From: Stenopsyche tienmushanensis
Taxonomy: Eukaryota; Arthropoda; Insecta; Trichoptera; Stenopsychidae
DNA length: 64,000 bases
Direction of reading: 5' to 3'
Assembly (NCBI GenBank): GCA_008973525.1
Contig: WACJ01000041.1
Span: 1,550,001-1,614,000, forward strand
The position numbers and the translations under genes were made by a program. The notes below the pieces were generated by a model that did not search any database, was not told the DNA's origin, and was given only the letters and a program-made list of their open reading frames with translations. How positions within the stretch are numbered: position 1 is the stretch's first letter; every line of letters begins with the position of its first letter. Positions 12,690-24,409 of the stretch are shown in pieces.

Positions 12690-12940
12690 TTATGCCTATA
12701 TTACTCCCAAAAGTGTAAACAATAAGTTGAATTTTTTTTATTGCAATCGGATGAACGGTATGGCAGCCTATTAAATACGGACAAACAAATATTGTTGTTT
12801 TTAATATATTATACTAGGCCTATGTTACTCGCGCAATCTTTAGCAATACCTAGACAAAATTTTACTGCAATCTGATGAATGGTATGGCAGTGCATTACAT
12901 ACGTACAAACAAAGATTCATTTTTATATATTAGAATGATA
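12690..12940 (+). repeat. Two diverged tandem copies of an RTE-like 3' tail
   Basis: The segment from gcctatattactc (about 12,698) through gaacggtatggcag and acggacaaacaaa to an atatattatacta tail is followed at once by a second copy starting gcctatgttactcg (about 12,819), with gatgaatggtatggcag and acgtacaaacaaa. The order (a short gttactcg block, a caatc.gatgaa block, a caaacaaa block, then a tatta tail) resembles the 3' untranslated tails of RTE-type non-LTR elements in insects, as I remember them. The two units are about 120 bp each and clearly related but diverged. Confidence 0.5.
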
Positions 12941-15566
12941 ATCCTAAAATAGTGCATTGAAATGGAATAATCAATTAGTTGTCATTATTCGTGCTTTTAA
13001 CATGGATTTTAACATTTTTGATGAATTATTAGAACTAGTATTGATGCGTTATACTACTACAGGATTTTTTTTGTAAGTTTGTAAAAATACAAAATTAATT
13101 TTTAAAGCTACATATGGCACTCCGTCAATAATCCGAAGAAAAAACAAGGGTTTCAAGGGATGCAAAAAAAGTTCTTTGCACGAAGTTAATACACATGGAA
13201 AATGCGTTGTCAAATATTAAAAAGACATCAATTTTATATGATCTCGAGGCTTAAATCGGTGAAAACTCTCTGCCTTCTTAAATAAATTAGAATGCGAATA
13301 CTCTGGTTTATCTTATTATACCGAGGTATGTTGGTTATCCTGCTCCAAGATTCTTATGCAATTCTGGGGTAAGAAAGAAAAAATATGTCAGTTTTTATTA
13401 ACTTAAATTCTAGACACAAGCTCGCTTTCTAGTCCAACATGATTGTGAGATTTATCTTTCACGTTTGATATAACAAAATTTATACGATTTAAATTTAAAG
13501 CTGCAAGGAAAACATCATATCATTACAAACAGCTAAAGCATTCAAATGTAAGCTAATTCTTTGGGAAAAGTTGTTGAAAATAAAAATTTAGTGCACCTCT
13601 CGACATGCAACATGAATAAATCAAGTTTAGGTGTACCTGCATCGTATCAAAAATACATGGAAAGAATTTTAAATCTCAAAAATGAATTCGAAACAAATTT
13701 TGCAGATTTCGATTATTTGGAAGGTGAACTGGAAAATGTTTTTTGATTGACAAAATTTTTTGAATGGTTGGAAAAAAGGGGTTTTTTTCTGAAGAAACTT
13801 GTATAAAATCTGATTGAAATATTGGAAATCGCTCGAATTCTTACTTGACAGGTATTTTCATTTATATAAATAATCTTTAAATAAATAAGACAAAAAATAT
13901 TGATTGACAAATTGTTGAAGGGGAAAGATTGAAAGAAACAATCTCACAGATGTTTCTTATGATGCAGGAGTTTTAAATATTACAACGAATAGATCATGAA
14001 TGAAAAATAACTGGAACAAATATGTCATCAAGTTCTATGAATACATTGGAATATATTTTTTTTAATCTTGTCAAATTACTCTATGAACATTTTACTAAGC
14101 AATTCGATTTGATCTTCTTTAATAATGCTCGTGATTCTATTTGTGGTTTAAAAATCAACATATATCAAATGTCATACATAATAATTTTGCAGCAGATGCA
14201 GTACATAGCAAAAGTGAATTCCATAGGTTAGATTGAAAATATATCATGGACATTAATTCCATATATCGAAACAAATAGAAGCACTTTGCTGGTTCAAAAA
14301 TATTTTTTTAATAATGCGTAAAATACTTTTTATGGGCATACACCAGAGATGTCAAAATCAATGGCTAACATGGACCAAAAAATATATCCAATTTAAAATT
14401 ACATTTAATGATTTGGGGAGAAATTAAATTATATATCAAATTTATCATTTAAAACTTAAATTTTTACCCGAGAGCTCTCACTGCATGAATTCTGAAGTCC
14501 TGTCCACCTTTAGTATTTGAGTTACCAGCACAGTGCACTGTACACAATTTTCTACAATGTCCCTTTGGACTAAGCACTTTTTGTATTATACTTTTAAAAT
14601 ACTTTTGCCTTAAGCACAAAGTTATACCTACAGCTAAAGTTTTGGCAAAATTTAGTCTAATTACTTAATAGATTATTTATTTTCGAAATGATATTGAGTG
14701 TTATGAGCTTATATGTTATAATATGATGTTTATTAATTTTCGGCATCTAATCATGCCATTTTCGGAAAATAATCTGGATACTGACAAAATGGTGCTAAAA
14801 TAAGTCTATAGCTATGAATCACCTGCAATATCGCTACGTTTTACCATCATCAACATTTTTAATCAATAGATTGCCTATTTAGATCTTTACATGAAGATGT
14901 ATTCTTTGAATAAAGACAATTTTAATTTAGAAATATTTAAAAATATTCGCTAAATTCTACATCTCAAAATAGATATCAATTCGAACTACAAATCTACCAT
15001 CGCAATGCATCTGAGGTACAACATCTGAGGAGTCGAAGTAAAAACGTTTTTAAATTACAGCGAATTTTGTGTTTTATGAGTGAACATTTCAAATATAATT
15101 AATTAAAAACTATCTGACTGAAAAACGATTAGAAGATCCCGCCACGTTTTTGATATCTCATCGTCTGATTAAAAGCCACATTTATTCCATTCAAAATTCA
15201 CCTCCTCATGCGTTTGATATTAAAGGTTGTATGACCTTGAGTATGAATCAGAATTTTATTTTTGGATGATCGTTTCGCGAAAGGGGTTTTTTTCACCTAT
15301 CACGATAGGGGTTGTGGGTGGTCCTATAAAGCCTTGGGGCGTTTTCTTAAAAAAAATAATTTAATAAATTAATTCAATTCAATTCATCTTTGTTTACATT
15401 ATCTGGGTGCCAATAGAAAAACCCAAAATAATATGCAACCAGTAATTATAGTTCTTCTTCAATATGACGAGTAAAAACTGCGTAAATCAAAGATCGACTT
15501 TATATGCCTTTATTGAGCAGATCGAGAATTCATACTTTCTTGTTATCACAACAATATTATAAAATT
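12941..15566. other. AT-rich DNA, nothing recognised
   Basis: Several short AT-driven open frames (for example 13,561-13,746 and 14,022-14,231) show no family motif, no splice context and no compositional shift. I see no gene. Confidence 0.45.
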
Positions 15567-15568
15567 TA

Positions 15569-16524
15569 CAGTGTACTCTCTATTATCTGGTTGCAGATTA
15601 TCCGGTTTACGGATTATTCTTACCTGAAAACGATTAATTATTTTAAAACAATATTTCTTATATGAATATGAGATGTATGAAGCTTGTTACACGAATGTTA
15701 GTATGTGACTTTGGGTGATTGATAAATCAATTAAAGCTCGATCTTTTATGTAAATTCAAATGGAAAATCATCCATTCGATTATTGTAGTCAAAAAGGGAC
15801 ACGGATAGACAGGAAGGTTTTTGAAGATTGGTTCAAAAATAAATGGGATCCCTGAAGTGCAAGATTTATAAAAAATAAGGGATTGCCACAGAAAAGCAGT
15901 TATGTCCATTCTCATCCGAACGAAAGCATATTGAAGACAAGCGATGGACTTATGATTGCAAAATGTTTACCCCTTGATGTGACTCCTCTAATTTAACCCT
16001 ATGTTTTTATTATCACAATTTTCTTAAACCTCTCGCTGAGGAAGTTGAAAAATTGATCATTTTCTGGGATTAAAATACGATATTGGATGCTATACAAATA
16101 AAACACAATTTTGCTCGAAAAGTAAAGCTAGAAAAACTTATTCGATTATAGAGAAAGATTCTTGAAAACGTATGAATGCATCCTGAAGAGAATGAAATTA
16201 TATAAGTGAGATATGTGGATTATTGGAAAATTTTAAATGTTTTGAAAACGTGGATAGGGAAAGCATCGAGGAGTGGCTCGATCATGATTTAAATGATCCA
16301 GATTTTGAATGCATGGATGATGTAGATATCCTTATTCTTTTTCTCAAGAGGAATAAAAGCGTTTTTCTTAATAAAGTATTAAAATCATTAAACAAAAATT
16401 TGTATTGCAAATATGATATTATATTCGAAACTAAGTAGAAATCTGATTATTTGGATTATCCATGTTTTCCAGTTATCCGTGTCTATCCTACCCAGCATTT
16501 TCCCGGGTATTCGAGAATCTACTT
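15569..16524 (+). mobile_element. Tigger/pogo-like transposon relic, copy 2, with both ends
   Basis: This is a non-autonomous, internally deleted copy of the same family as the element at 2,650-3,215. The left end cagtgtactctctattatct (15,569) follows TA. The right end, read on the opposite strand, begins agtagattctcga and corresponds to the cagtagactctcga end of copy 1. Broken plus-strand frames carry IDRKVFEDWFKNKWDP, IKNKGLPQKS, HPNESILKTSDGL and LPLDVTPLI, all in the order of a Tigger transposase. The C-terminal open frame 16,223-16,438 includes ESIEEWLDHDLNDPDFECMD, the acidic tail typical of the family. The N-terminal DNA-binding part is missing: only about 150 bp separate the left end from the catalytic region. 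Stops and frameshifts make it dead. Confidence 0.8.
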
Positions 16525-17514
16525 AATACTCTTATAGATTAAACATTTTCATATAGTGGTTTCCTATGGCTTTCTTATGAAGATATACCGAGAAAATGTT
16601 GATTATCTAAGCATTTTAGGCACGTGATGATAAGAAAATTAATTGTAAATTTACTAATTTTTAATGGATCTCGATGAATGTTTGGCATTTTGAAGGCTTA
16701 AAATTATTTAATTTTCATCTCAGGGGGCTAATTATTTTATGGCCTCGGACAAATTTATCATTTCTTGTTTTCTCGTAATATTCGCCCATAAAATAAATTC
16801 ACATTCCAGACATTGTAAATATTCCTGCAGTACATCATATTGAATTAAATGTAACGAAATATATTTGAGCGACAGATATATTGCCATTTATGCCAAGAAC
16901 GTTTTTCACGTTTTGCGAACTTTATAAAGAGACATAAATCATTTTGATGCGTTGTTATGATATGCACAAAAGTAGCTTTTTATGTTTACGAGAAAACGCT
17001 TATAAATTGTCAGCATTTTATTTCGCATTCGTACAATTTTACACCCTCGTGAAAAATACGATTTTTTTTTGGGGAATTGCTCAAAATTAATCTAAAATTA
17101 AATAGATGGAAAAGTATGTATGTTTATACGGAAGGAATCTCTTTATTAAATCTCATTGTGTGCGGATGGAACAAGATTAATGTCGGATCTTTTGAAGCTT
17201 TTTTTGCTTTTGTGTCAACTTTGTAATATTTTGCCGTTCCGTATGAATCAAGTGTCATACTTAATAGAATTGTTAATTTCTTTTTTCGTATAGTGGATAA
17301 ATGGTTTACGACGTAGTAAGTAATCATCATTACTTTTAAAGTGTATTTGAAATGACACACCATTATTTAAAAAAATCGTGACAATATATTATATTTAATT
17401 TTATCTTTTTTCTCAATTTTCATTTCCAATCCATATTCATAACTGAAATTTTATACTGTATTTATCTTATTAAATCGAAAAAAAAAATTAATAACGAATG
17501 TATTTTAAAAAAAA
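16525..17514. other. AT-rich DNA, nothing recognised
   Basis: No supported feature. Confidence 0.45.
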
Positions 17515-17760
17515 AATGGGTACATCTGCCATCGCCCGCACAAACTAATCATTCCGTGCGCATCATCTTGCACTGATATATATTTTTATAAATCTTAAAA
17601 TATTTAACCAACAAATAAAATTCATGAGGGCTAATTTTTTGCCTTCCATAGAATTTAAGAGCAAAAATGTATTTCTAGTGGCATTCCAGATCATATTATC
17701 AAAAATATTTTGATGGATCGCTTATAATGTAATTTAACCCTAACTTTGATAAAATGATGG
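17515..17760 (-). repeat. Dispersed repeat, copy B
   Basis: Read on the minus strand it has agttagggttaaattac (about 17,745) followed by ccatcaaaatatttttgat and later ttagtttgtgcgggcgatgg (about 17,550-17,530). This is the same order as the copy at 9,080-9,215, with about 110 extra bases between the two blocks. Either this copy carries an insertion or the other has a deletion. The family is not recognised. Confidence 0.55.
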
Positions 17761-20700
17761 TATAGAATTACACATCACGATCAATTCGTTTTTAAGAGAT
17801 TCTTTTTCAACAATCAGGAATGGCACTACAAGTGCTTTTTAAATTGCATTGCTTTTATAAAATACAAACTATTAACTTTTAAATAACATGTTTTTATATT
17901 ATTATCTATGTTTGCTGTATGAAGAAAGAAAAAGAAATAGTAAAGGGTTCTATATTCATATATATCACGTCGCTTCACGGCACTCTGCAGCTGACAATTA
18001 TTACATTAGATTATGAACAATCCACAGTAATTTTCTAAAGAAAATCCTTACATTAAATTCTAATTTTACCACAAAACATGTTCTAAAAAGGTTGTATTAC
18101 ACGAATATAACGATGCTTGAATTTTAGGGGTTGCTCGGGAAAAAATACATTTTTATTTCAACCGGCACGTAAAAAGCCACGGAATAAATCACTTCTCTGT
18201 CAATTGATAATTGAGACGCCCTCGGGAGATGATGTGAATCTCGACCAGCAATAATGTTTCGAGGGTCCGTAACGAAGAATCAGCTCTTCTCAGAGTTTAA
18301 AAAGTCGAGGGGGTAGATTGTAGATTTTGTGGGTCGTTAATCAAAAATATCTCACGTTCCATTAACCTGATTTATTGCACGGGGAAGACTCTTGTGTAAG
18401 ACGCATCTGAAGCAAGGAAGTCATGAGCCTTTTTGTTTTATTACATGATGTTCCAACAAATGTTCACTTTGTAAGGAAAATTTACATCCAAACCATATTC
18501 TCTTTGCGGCTTCTTCGCCGTTCAAGAATAGACGAGCTCGCTTTATGCGATGATTAGTTCAACGTCTTTTGCAGTAAAATTTGCCTGAATATGTTTACTA
18601 TTAATGAATAATATGCACGTCAATTGAGGTTGTAACAAAAATGAACAAAATTCAGCCCAAATTTATTTCAATCAAAGCAATCAATACATATTGATAATGA
18701 GATCTGTTTTGAAGTTGCAATGATTAAATGTGCTGAAATTAATGTATTTCATATATAAAATTACACACAACGATTTGCATTTATATTTTATGGACACTCT
18801 TCGAGAAGAATTTAAAATTCGTTCATTCAAAAGAATGAAACTTTAAGTAACAATCATTCAATAGAATATCTTTAAATATTTCTTTGCAATATGAAAAAAT
18901 AATTAAAGTGATATATCTTATACAATGTGTGTTATTATTATTTTTAAATAAGGTAGTTTCCCTGTCGCACCCTGTGGCTTAAAGTAATTACAAGCTTGCC
19001 TATAATATTATGCAAGATGTTATGCACATGGATCGTTATTTTTTTTTGGGGAATTAAGAAGACCATTTGTTACGTTTCACGCATAGACTTTGTGTCCTAA
19101 GTGTCAAAGTTATTAAAAAAAAAATTTTTTTTCTTAAAATTTGGAAAAAATACCTAAAATTTCGATTGGTGCGAAAATTTTTGAGTGGTGATTATTGTTT
19201 CAACTAGAAATTATTTTGTAGGTTTCTCTATCGTCTTTTGATGGTCCTATTTCGTGGCTCGCACGGTCTTCTGCAACTGTAAGGATAAGCTGTATTTAAA
19301 CTTTATTGTATGGAATAATTTCTACGAGTTTGTTGATGTTTTTATTAGTTTAGGTTAAATTATTATTATATGCATTCAAAAAATATTAATTATTAAGTAT
19401 GCACACTATATTGTGCTTAGAACTAATTGTTTATTTTAGTTAACAAGTGTTGGGTGTAAAGTGTTTAGCAGGCAACACTTGCGAACGTCCATAAGGACGC
19501 AATAACAAACATTGAGGTTCAACATTTTGGATATGTAGGTCGTCTTATCTTCAGAGTAATCCAATTTTGAATACCTGAAATCGTTGGCAATATTAATATT
19601 AAGATACATGATACATTTTGAAGTTTATAATGAGTGTTTTTGATAGTTTAAAATACTAAAATCCAAGATGATAAAGCCGCATTCATCTATTTTGATCTTT
19701 GCCATTTTCGCATTTTCAACGTAACCGCACGCAAAAAAATGAATACACATCCTTTTAAGTGGAGCTTAAGCTGGCCAGTTCCGGCTTGAAAGCTTCTCAA
19801 CAGAGCCAGCAAATAATTAATTCATTAAAACCACAACAAAATGTTCGGTTCTCTTTTACCGCATACAATAAACTTTAATAAGTTTGTGCCGAGCCGGGTC
19901 TACGTGACACACATGTAGGGATACCCACATCATAAAGGTTGAACTCTCGTGTTCGCATAGTAAAACCTTTGTTAGCTCAACCATTAACTTATTCCTATTC
20001 AAATATTTATGGAGCAATCGTACAATATGAGTACACTTGACATGAATAATGTTACTTTTCGCTAATCCAGGCGAAATCGATTCTTACCTCCCATTGTTTA
20101 ATAAACCGGCTTCTTATTTGTGCTACCGCCGTCGTTAGCTTGAGTGTCGTTGATAAATATTCCCTTGTTTGACATCATTAATATGCTCTGGATTAATGGT
20201 TTTATATTCGGGAGCGAAGTCAGCCAAAATATTCCTGGTCGAGTTTAAGATCTGGAAAGGTCAGGAGGTGCTCCGATATCGATACACCCCCCTTTACTGT
20301 CACAAACTGTCTACGGGACAATCTTCTAAGAGCTTATTTTGGATGGGGATAAATATAGATATCGAATTAAAGGATATAAATATAATTTTCGAATGACTCC
20401 GGAATAAAATGACAAGCACAATTCTTAGACTCATTTGAGATGAATAAAGTGAAATTTTAGCTCTTTAATATTATACAATTGCAAAAAAATTTAATTCGAG
20501 ATATATCCTATGTAAATAGCGTTTTAAGCTTATATTGCTTTTTATCTGAAAATATGTATATATACCCATGGGTTTTTTAAAAAATAATGGATAATAAAGA
20601 ACAAAGCTTTTTTTGTGCGAATGCGCAAAAAAGAAATAAAAATCATCTACATTTAGAATATCCAAATGTAAAAATAGTGTTCATCCATCCAACACGACAT

Positions 20701-20880
20701 GTTTAATTCAGCCACGAGATTAGGACATCATTTCCATTTTTAAAAAGTATTATTTTAAGAAACTAGAGAATGAGTCATTAACTGTACCTGAAATTTGGAA
20801 AAAGTTTTTAATTTTGGACTATTTAAATAGTATTGCAAGTGCAGTATCTCAAATTATTACACACACTTTAAATTCTTGTT
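17761..20880. other. AT-rich DNA, nothing firm
   Basis: Two mildly GC-richer patches (about 18,170-18,400 and 20,080-20,330) stand out. Neither holds a convincing frame, splice pair or repeat end. Confidence 0.4.
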
Positions 20881-20884
20881 GGAA

Positions 20885-21003
20885 AGCAAAAAAAAATTTT
20901 TCAACAATTTTGATACTTAGATCATAAGGCCTCCGTGTGAAATGTTGTAAATGAAAAAAATTGTCAAAAAAAAATTGTCGATCCATATGCAAAACACCCT
21001 GTA
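20885..21003 (-). repeat. End of a short transposon family (copy 1 of 3)
   Basis: The minus strand starts tatacagggtgttttgcat at about 21,003 and runs into a poly-T tract. Near-identical starts occur on the minus strand at about 52,657 and on the plus strand at about 38,164, each followed by catg..tc and poly-T. Such agggtgttt ends are common for insect DNA transposons, but the superfamily is not assigned. The inner boundary here is a guess. Confidence 0.4.
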
Positions 21004-21009
21004 TATAAA

Positions 21010-22000
21010 CTAGTTAATATTGTACAGTATGAAGGCATAATACATTTTTAATAGGGACATTTTGAAGATATATATTTTTGTAGCGTACGACACGTTCATC
21101 ACCAAAATCAACGCCATCGTCCATTCAAAGGGCACAATATAAAATTATGATATGGTGCAAGTGATACATTATGATGTTTTAACATTGTATATGTGGATCA
21201 AATGGTTATCAAGGATTAAATCAACGTATTCCGGTACAAAATTATCATAAAAACCACAATGTGGTCAACAAAAGTCCTCCGCATGGGTGTAATTGCGTTT
21301 TAAAATAAATTGTGGCTCGTGTTTTCAATGCATTCACAGTATTCAAACATAAATTTTATCATCATAATTCCAGTTATGCTGTCGAAATTTAATTGCGAGC
21401 CCTTGTTTATACGTTCGAGTTGGTCGTCTATATTCACAGCCAATTCAAACTAATTTAAATTAGAACTTTGCCTCTAGGAATTCGCGTGGAATCATCCGGA
21501 CTCGACGCGCTCAGTGTAGCTGTTCCACTAGCTTCAGTATGTTAATCACATTCACGTGTGCAATTTTGAAAAATCGCACCCACTTTCGAAGTCAGCTCAC
21601 AATCATAGACTTTTGATAGGCTCAGAAGCACTTTTGTTTTTGAAATTTGGAGCATATTGAATCATTTTTCTTGGTGCTTGAAAAACCAAGATATTTTCTT
21701 GTTGTTTTTGAAAATAAGTCGTAGAACGAACCGACGAAAATTCTTACCCGTAGTAAAGGTTTAAACTATTCAGATCCCGTCCGCACGAAAGAGGTAATAT
21801 TGGCAACGATAAGAGAGATAATAAAAGACAGTATGCGTATTCGCACGTACTCGCATGCAGACGCCGCATTGGAGTATTATTATAATGTTTTGGTTAGTCC
21901 ATCCCGTGGATTCATAAACTGTTCTTCCTGTACATTGATAAAATTCTATTATTTTAGCAAAATTGTTGTCGCAATATTTTATTCAGTCCTGATCTATAAT
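21010..22000. other. AT-rich DNA, nothing firm
   Basis: A somewhat GC-richer area around 21,400-21,860 has no recognisable frame. Confidence 0.4.
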
Positions 22001-22006
22001 GTAAGG

Positions 22007-22633
22007 CAGTGGTCTCCAAACTCAATAAGCACGACTGTTCCTTGTAAAAGTTTAATTATTTGAGCAGCGACACAAGCACGAATGGCATTAGGGGAGGGAA
22101 TGAGGTTAAAGAGGCACATTCCCAGGTCCTTTTTAGCCTCTCGATTTTCATCCCTTTTTTTAAAAAAAGTTATTTTAATAGTTCGTTTACCCAAAGTCCG
22201 TTGTACTTAATGATACTAACGTCTGATTCTGAGAATGTTTGAATCAAAAACTCACCCCCAAACCCTTAGAGTAAAAACGTATTTTTGTATGTTAAATTGG
22301 ACTGCAAGGACATAATTTATTTCCAAGCACTCAAACAGCAATAGTTTAAGTTATTCTCTTTCGTTGAAGTGGTTTTTTTTTCAGAGATTAAAAAATAATA
22401 CCTTCCTTAGATAGCTGTAAAAAATGTATCTATCGTAAAATATTATTTGAATAAATTCACAGTTGAAACTTGCTCAAATTATGTAAGTATGTTACATAAA
22501 ACTGTATTGGATTGGTTGCTATATCGAAACAAATATCGAAAAGCGAATTTCTGAAGAAATCTATTTCTACCGAAGTCCATCTTTACTATCACAAACTCCT
22601 CGCAGCTGGCATGTGACAGTTTGGCAGCCACTG
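22007..22633. mobile_element. Candidate non-autonomous hAT element
   Basis: The left end cagtggtctccaaact (22,007-22,022) and the reverse complement of the right end, cagtggctgccaaact (22,633-22,618), match at 13 of 16 positions. Both have the CAGTGG..CCAAACT form typical of hAT termini. The eight bases outside each end (atgtaagg and atttgaaa) match only partly, so the expected 8-bp target duplication is not well preserved. No transposase frame is present inside. The pairing of the two ends is an inference. Confidence 0.4.
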
Positions 22634-22639
22634 ATTTGA

Positions 22640-23463
22640 AAAGTAGCCTTCACTGCTGAATAGTATAGAAGTGTACATTGTAAACTAACTGGTAGTTGGC
22701 ATTGGACTTCGACATTGACGGTTCGTTTGGGTCTCGGAAATTCCAAATAAATTATTCCCCGCATATCCCACAATAAACACAGTATGACATTCTGCATAGT
22801 CCATATTGGGCCTCGAATACAAATGAAGCTTGGCTGGATTTCTTATATTTTTTTATCCCATCAAAATACGTAGTAATGCTCACATATTACTGTGTATTGA
22901 TTTAAATGTTAATTCAATTGACAAATGTTTTCCATAGACTTGTTGGCAAAAATTAATTGGCAAAAATCTTATTTTATCATCACTTTTTGTTGACAATATA
23001 CTATTGCTAGAAACAAATGTCGGACCCAAAGGAAACCATTATTTTTTTTAAATTTAAGATCATAACATTATATTCATTTTTTTATTGCAAGTTTCGCTGC
23101 AAAAATCGGTTAGTTTCATACATGGACAAAAGAGATGCGTTGATTTTTCATTACTCTAATGCGATTAGTGATGACTAATAAAATTTCCATAGTTTTTGTC
23201 GGTCATCTAATTGATAAAAAGGCTTTTTAAGCAAGCTGAACAAATAAATTCCTGAATTGTCTATAACTATGAATTGTGATAATGTCAGCACATCATCATC
23301 TAGTTTATGAGGGCTTCCCGTACCTTGAATGTCCCTGAGGGGCCTACTGCCATTTTTCACTTATAATATGTCCCAATTCATGAAAAAATAGCATGGTTTC
23401 ACATCTGAACGTTTTTTGGATTATTGGAATACGAATTCATAAGAAACAAAAAAATATTTTGTA
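22640..23463. other. AT-rich DNA, nothing recognised
   Basis: No supported feature. Confidence 0.45.
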
Positions 23464-23467
23464 TTAA

Positions 23468-24405
23468 GGCGTCTTCTCACTTTGCAAATTTAAAAAATTT
23501 TCGATTTTTATTTTTTTTTAAATTTTGAAAGTACATATCTTCAAAAATGTTATATCGAAATTTCATAAAGATCAAACGAGTCTAACTACATTTTTGGGCA
23601 ACCGTTAGGTGATTACCTGAGAGCACCCGGCTGCATACGTATTGTTCAGACTCATGGTGCAAATACAAGAAAATGATCATTGGTTTTTATCTGAAAAAAC
23701 AATCAGATAAAAACTTTTAAACACCTTCTTGCTCTAGCTGAGGATGTTTACGAGGTTTTGAAACCGATTTATGAAGATCTTCGGAGAAAATACCCAAAAT
23801 AACAACGAGTGTTTCAACAGCTATGTCTGGGCAATTTTTCTGCAACCAAAACTTTAAACGCGTTTATCTCAAAACAAGGTTTTTCGGTGGCTTGTTGATG
23901 AAATTACGGAAACTATCCGGCCGATTATCATGAAATTTGAATGACATATTTTTAATAGTTATGGCTATAGCGCATATCATCAGATTTTTGAAATTTTGAT
24001 TTAAAGTATTTTTTTTTACAAAAAACTGCAAAAAAAACGCGTTTTTTTTACTTTTTCGTAAAACGTGCGTCATTTTCTTTTTTTTTCGCGAATATCAAAA
24101 ATCTGATGATATGCGATATAGCCATTGATATACTAAATCTAAAATTGTTTTATTTTTTTATTTCAAATGACCCATCTCGGAGATACCATCAACAAGCCAC
24201 GAACATAACATTTTTACACGGGTTTTTCGATGGTATTGTTTTATTATAATAATTGTTCAAAAAAATTTAAATATTTTTTTTTCATATACTTAAAAGATGT
24301 GTTTATTACATAAGATCCATTTTATCTCATAATTTTTAGAGAAAATCCTCGAAAAAAAATCGCGAAAATAGCCTATTTTTGAGGTGCCTAAAGTGAGAAG
24401 ACGCC
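23468..24405. mobile_element. TTAA-flanked foldback transposon (MITE-like)
   Basis: The ends are perfect inverted repeats of 16 bp: GGCGTCTTCTCACTTT at 23,468-23,483 and its reverse complement at 24,390-24,405. TTAA lies immediately outside each end (23,464-23,467 and 24,406-24,409), the target duplication of piggyBac-type elements. The interior is also palindromic. ggtggcttgttgatg (23,886-23,900) and tatggctatagcgcatatca (about 23,967-23,986), followed by tcagatttttga, recur inverted at about 24,187-24,200 and 24,095-24,125. No transposase is encoded, so it would need one in trans. The end sequence is not the usual CCC.. of piggyBac, so superfamily membership is inferred from the TTAA only. 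Confidence 0.75.
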
Positions 24406-24409
24406 TTAA

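Noticed and set aside
22007..22633. Certain hAT insertion with 8-bp target duplication
   Set aside because: The flanking octamers match at only about half the positions, so the element is kept only as a candidate.
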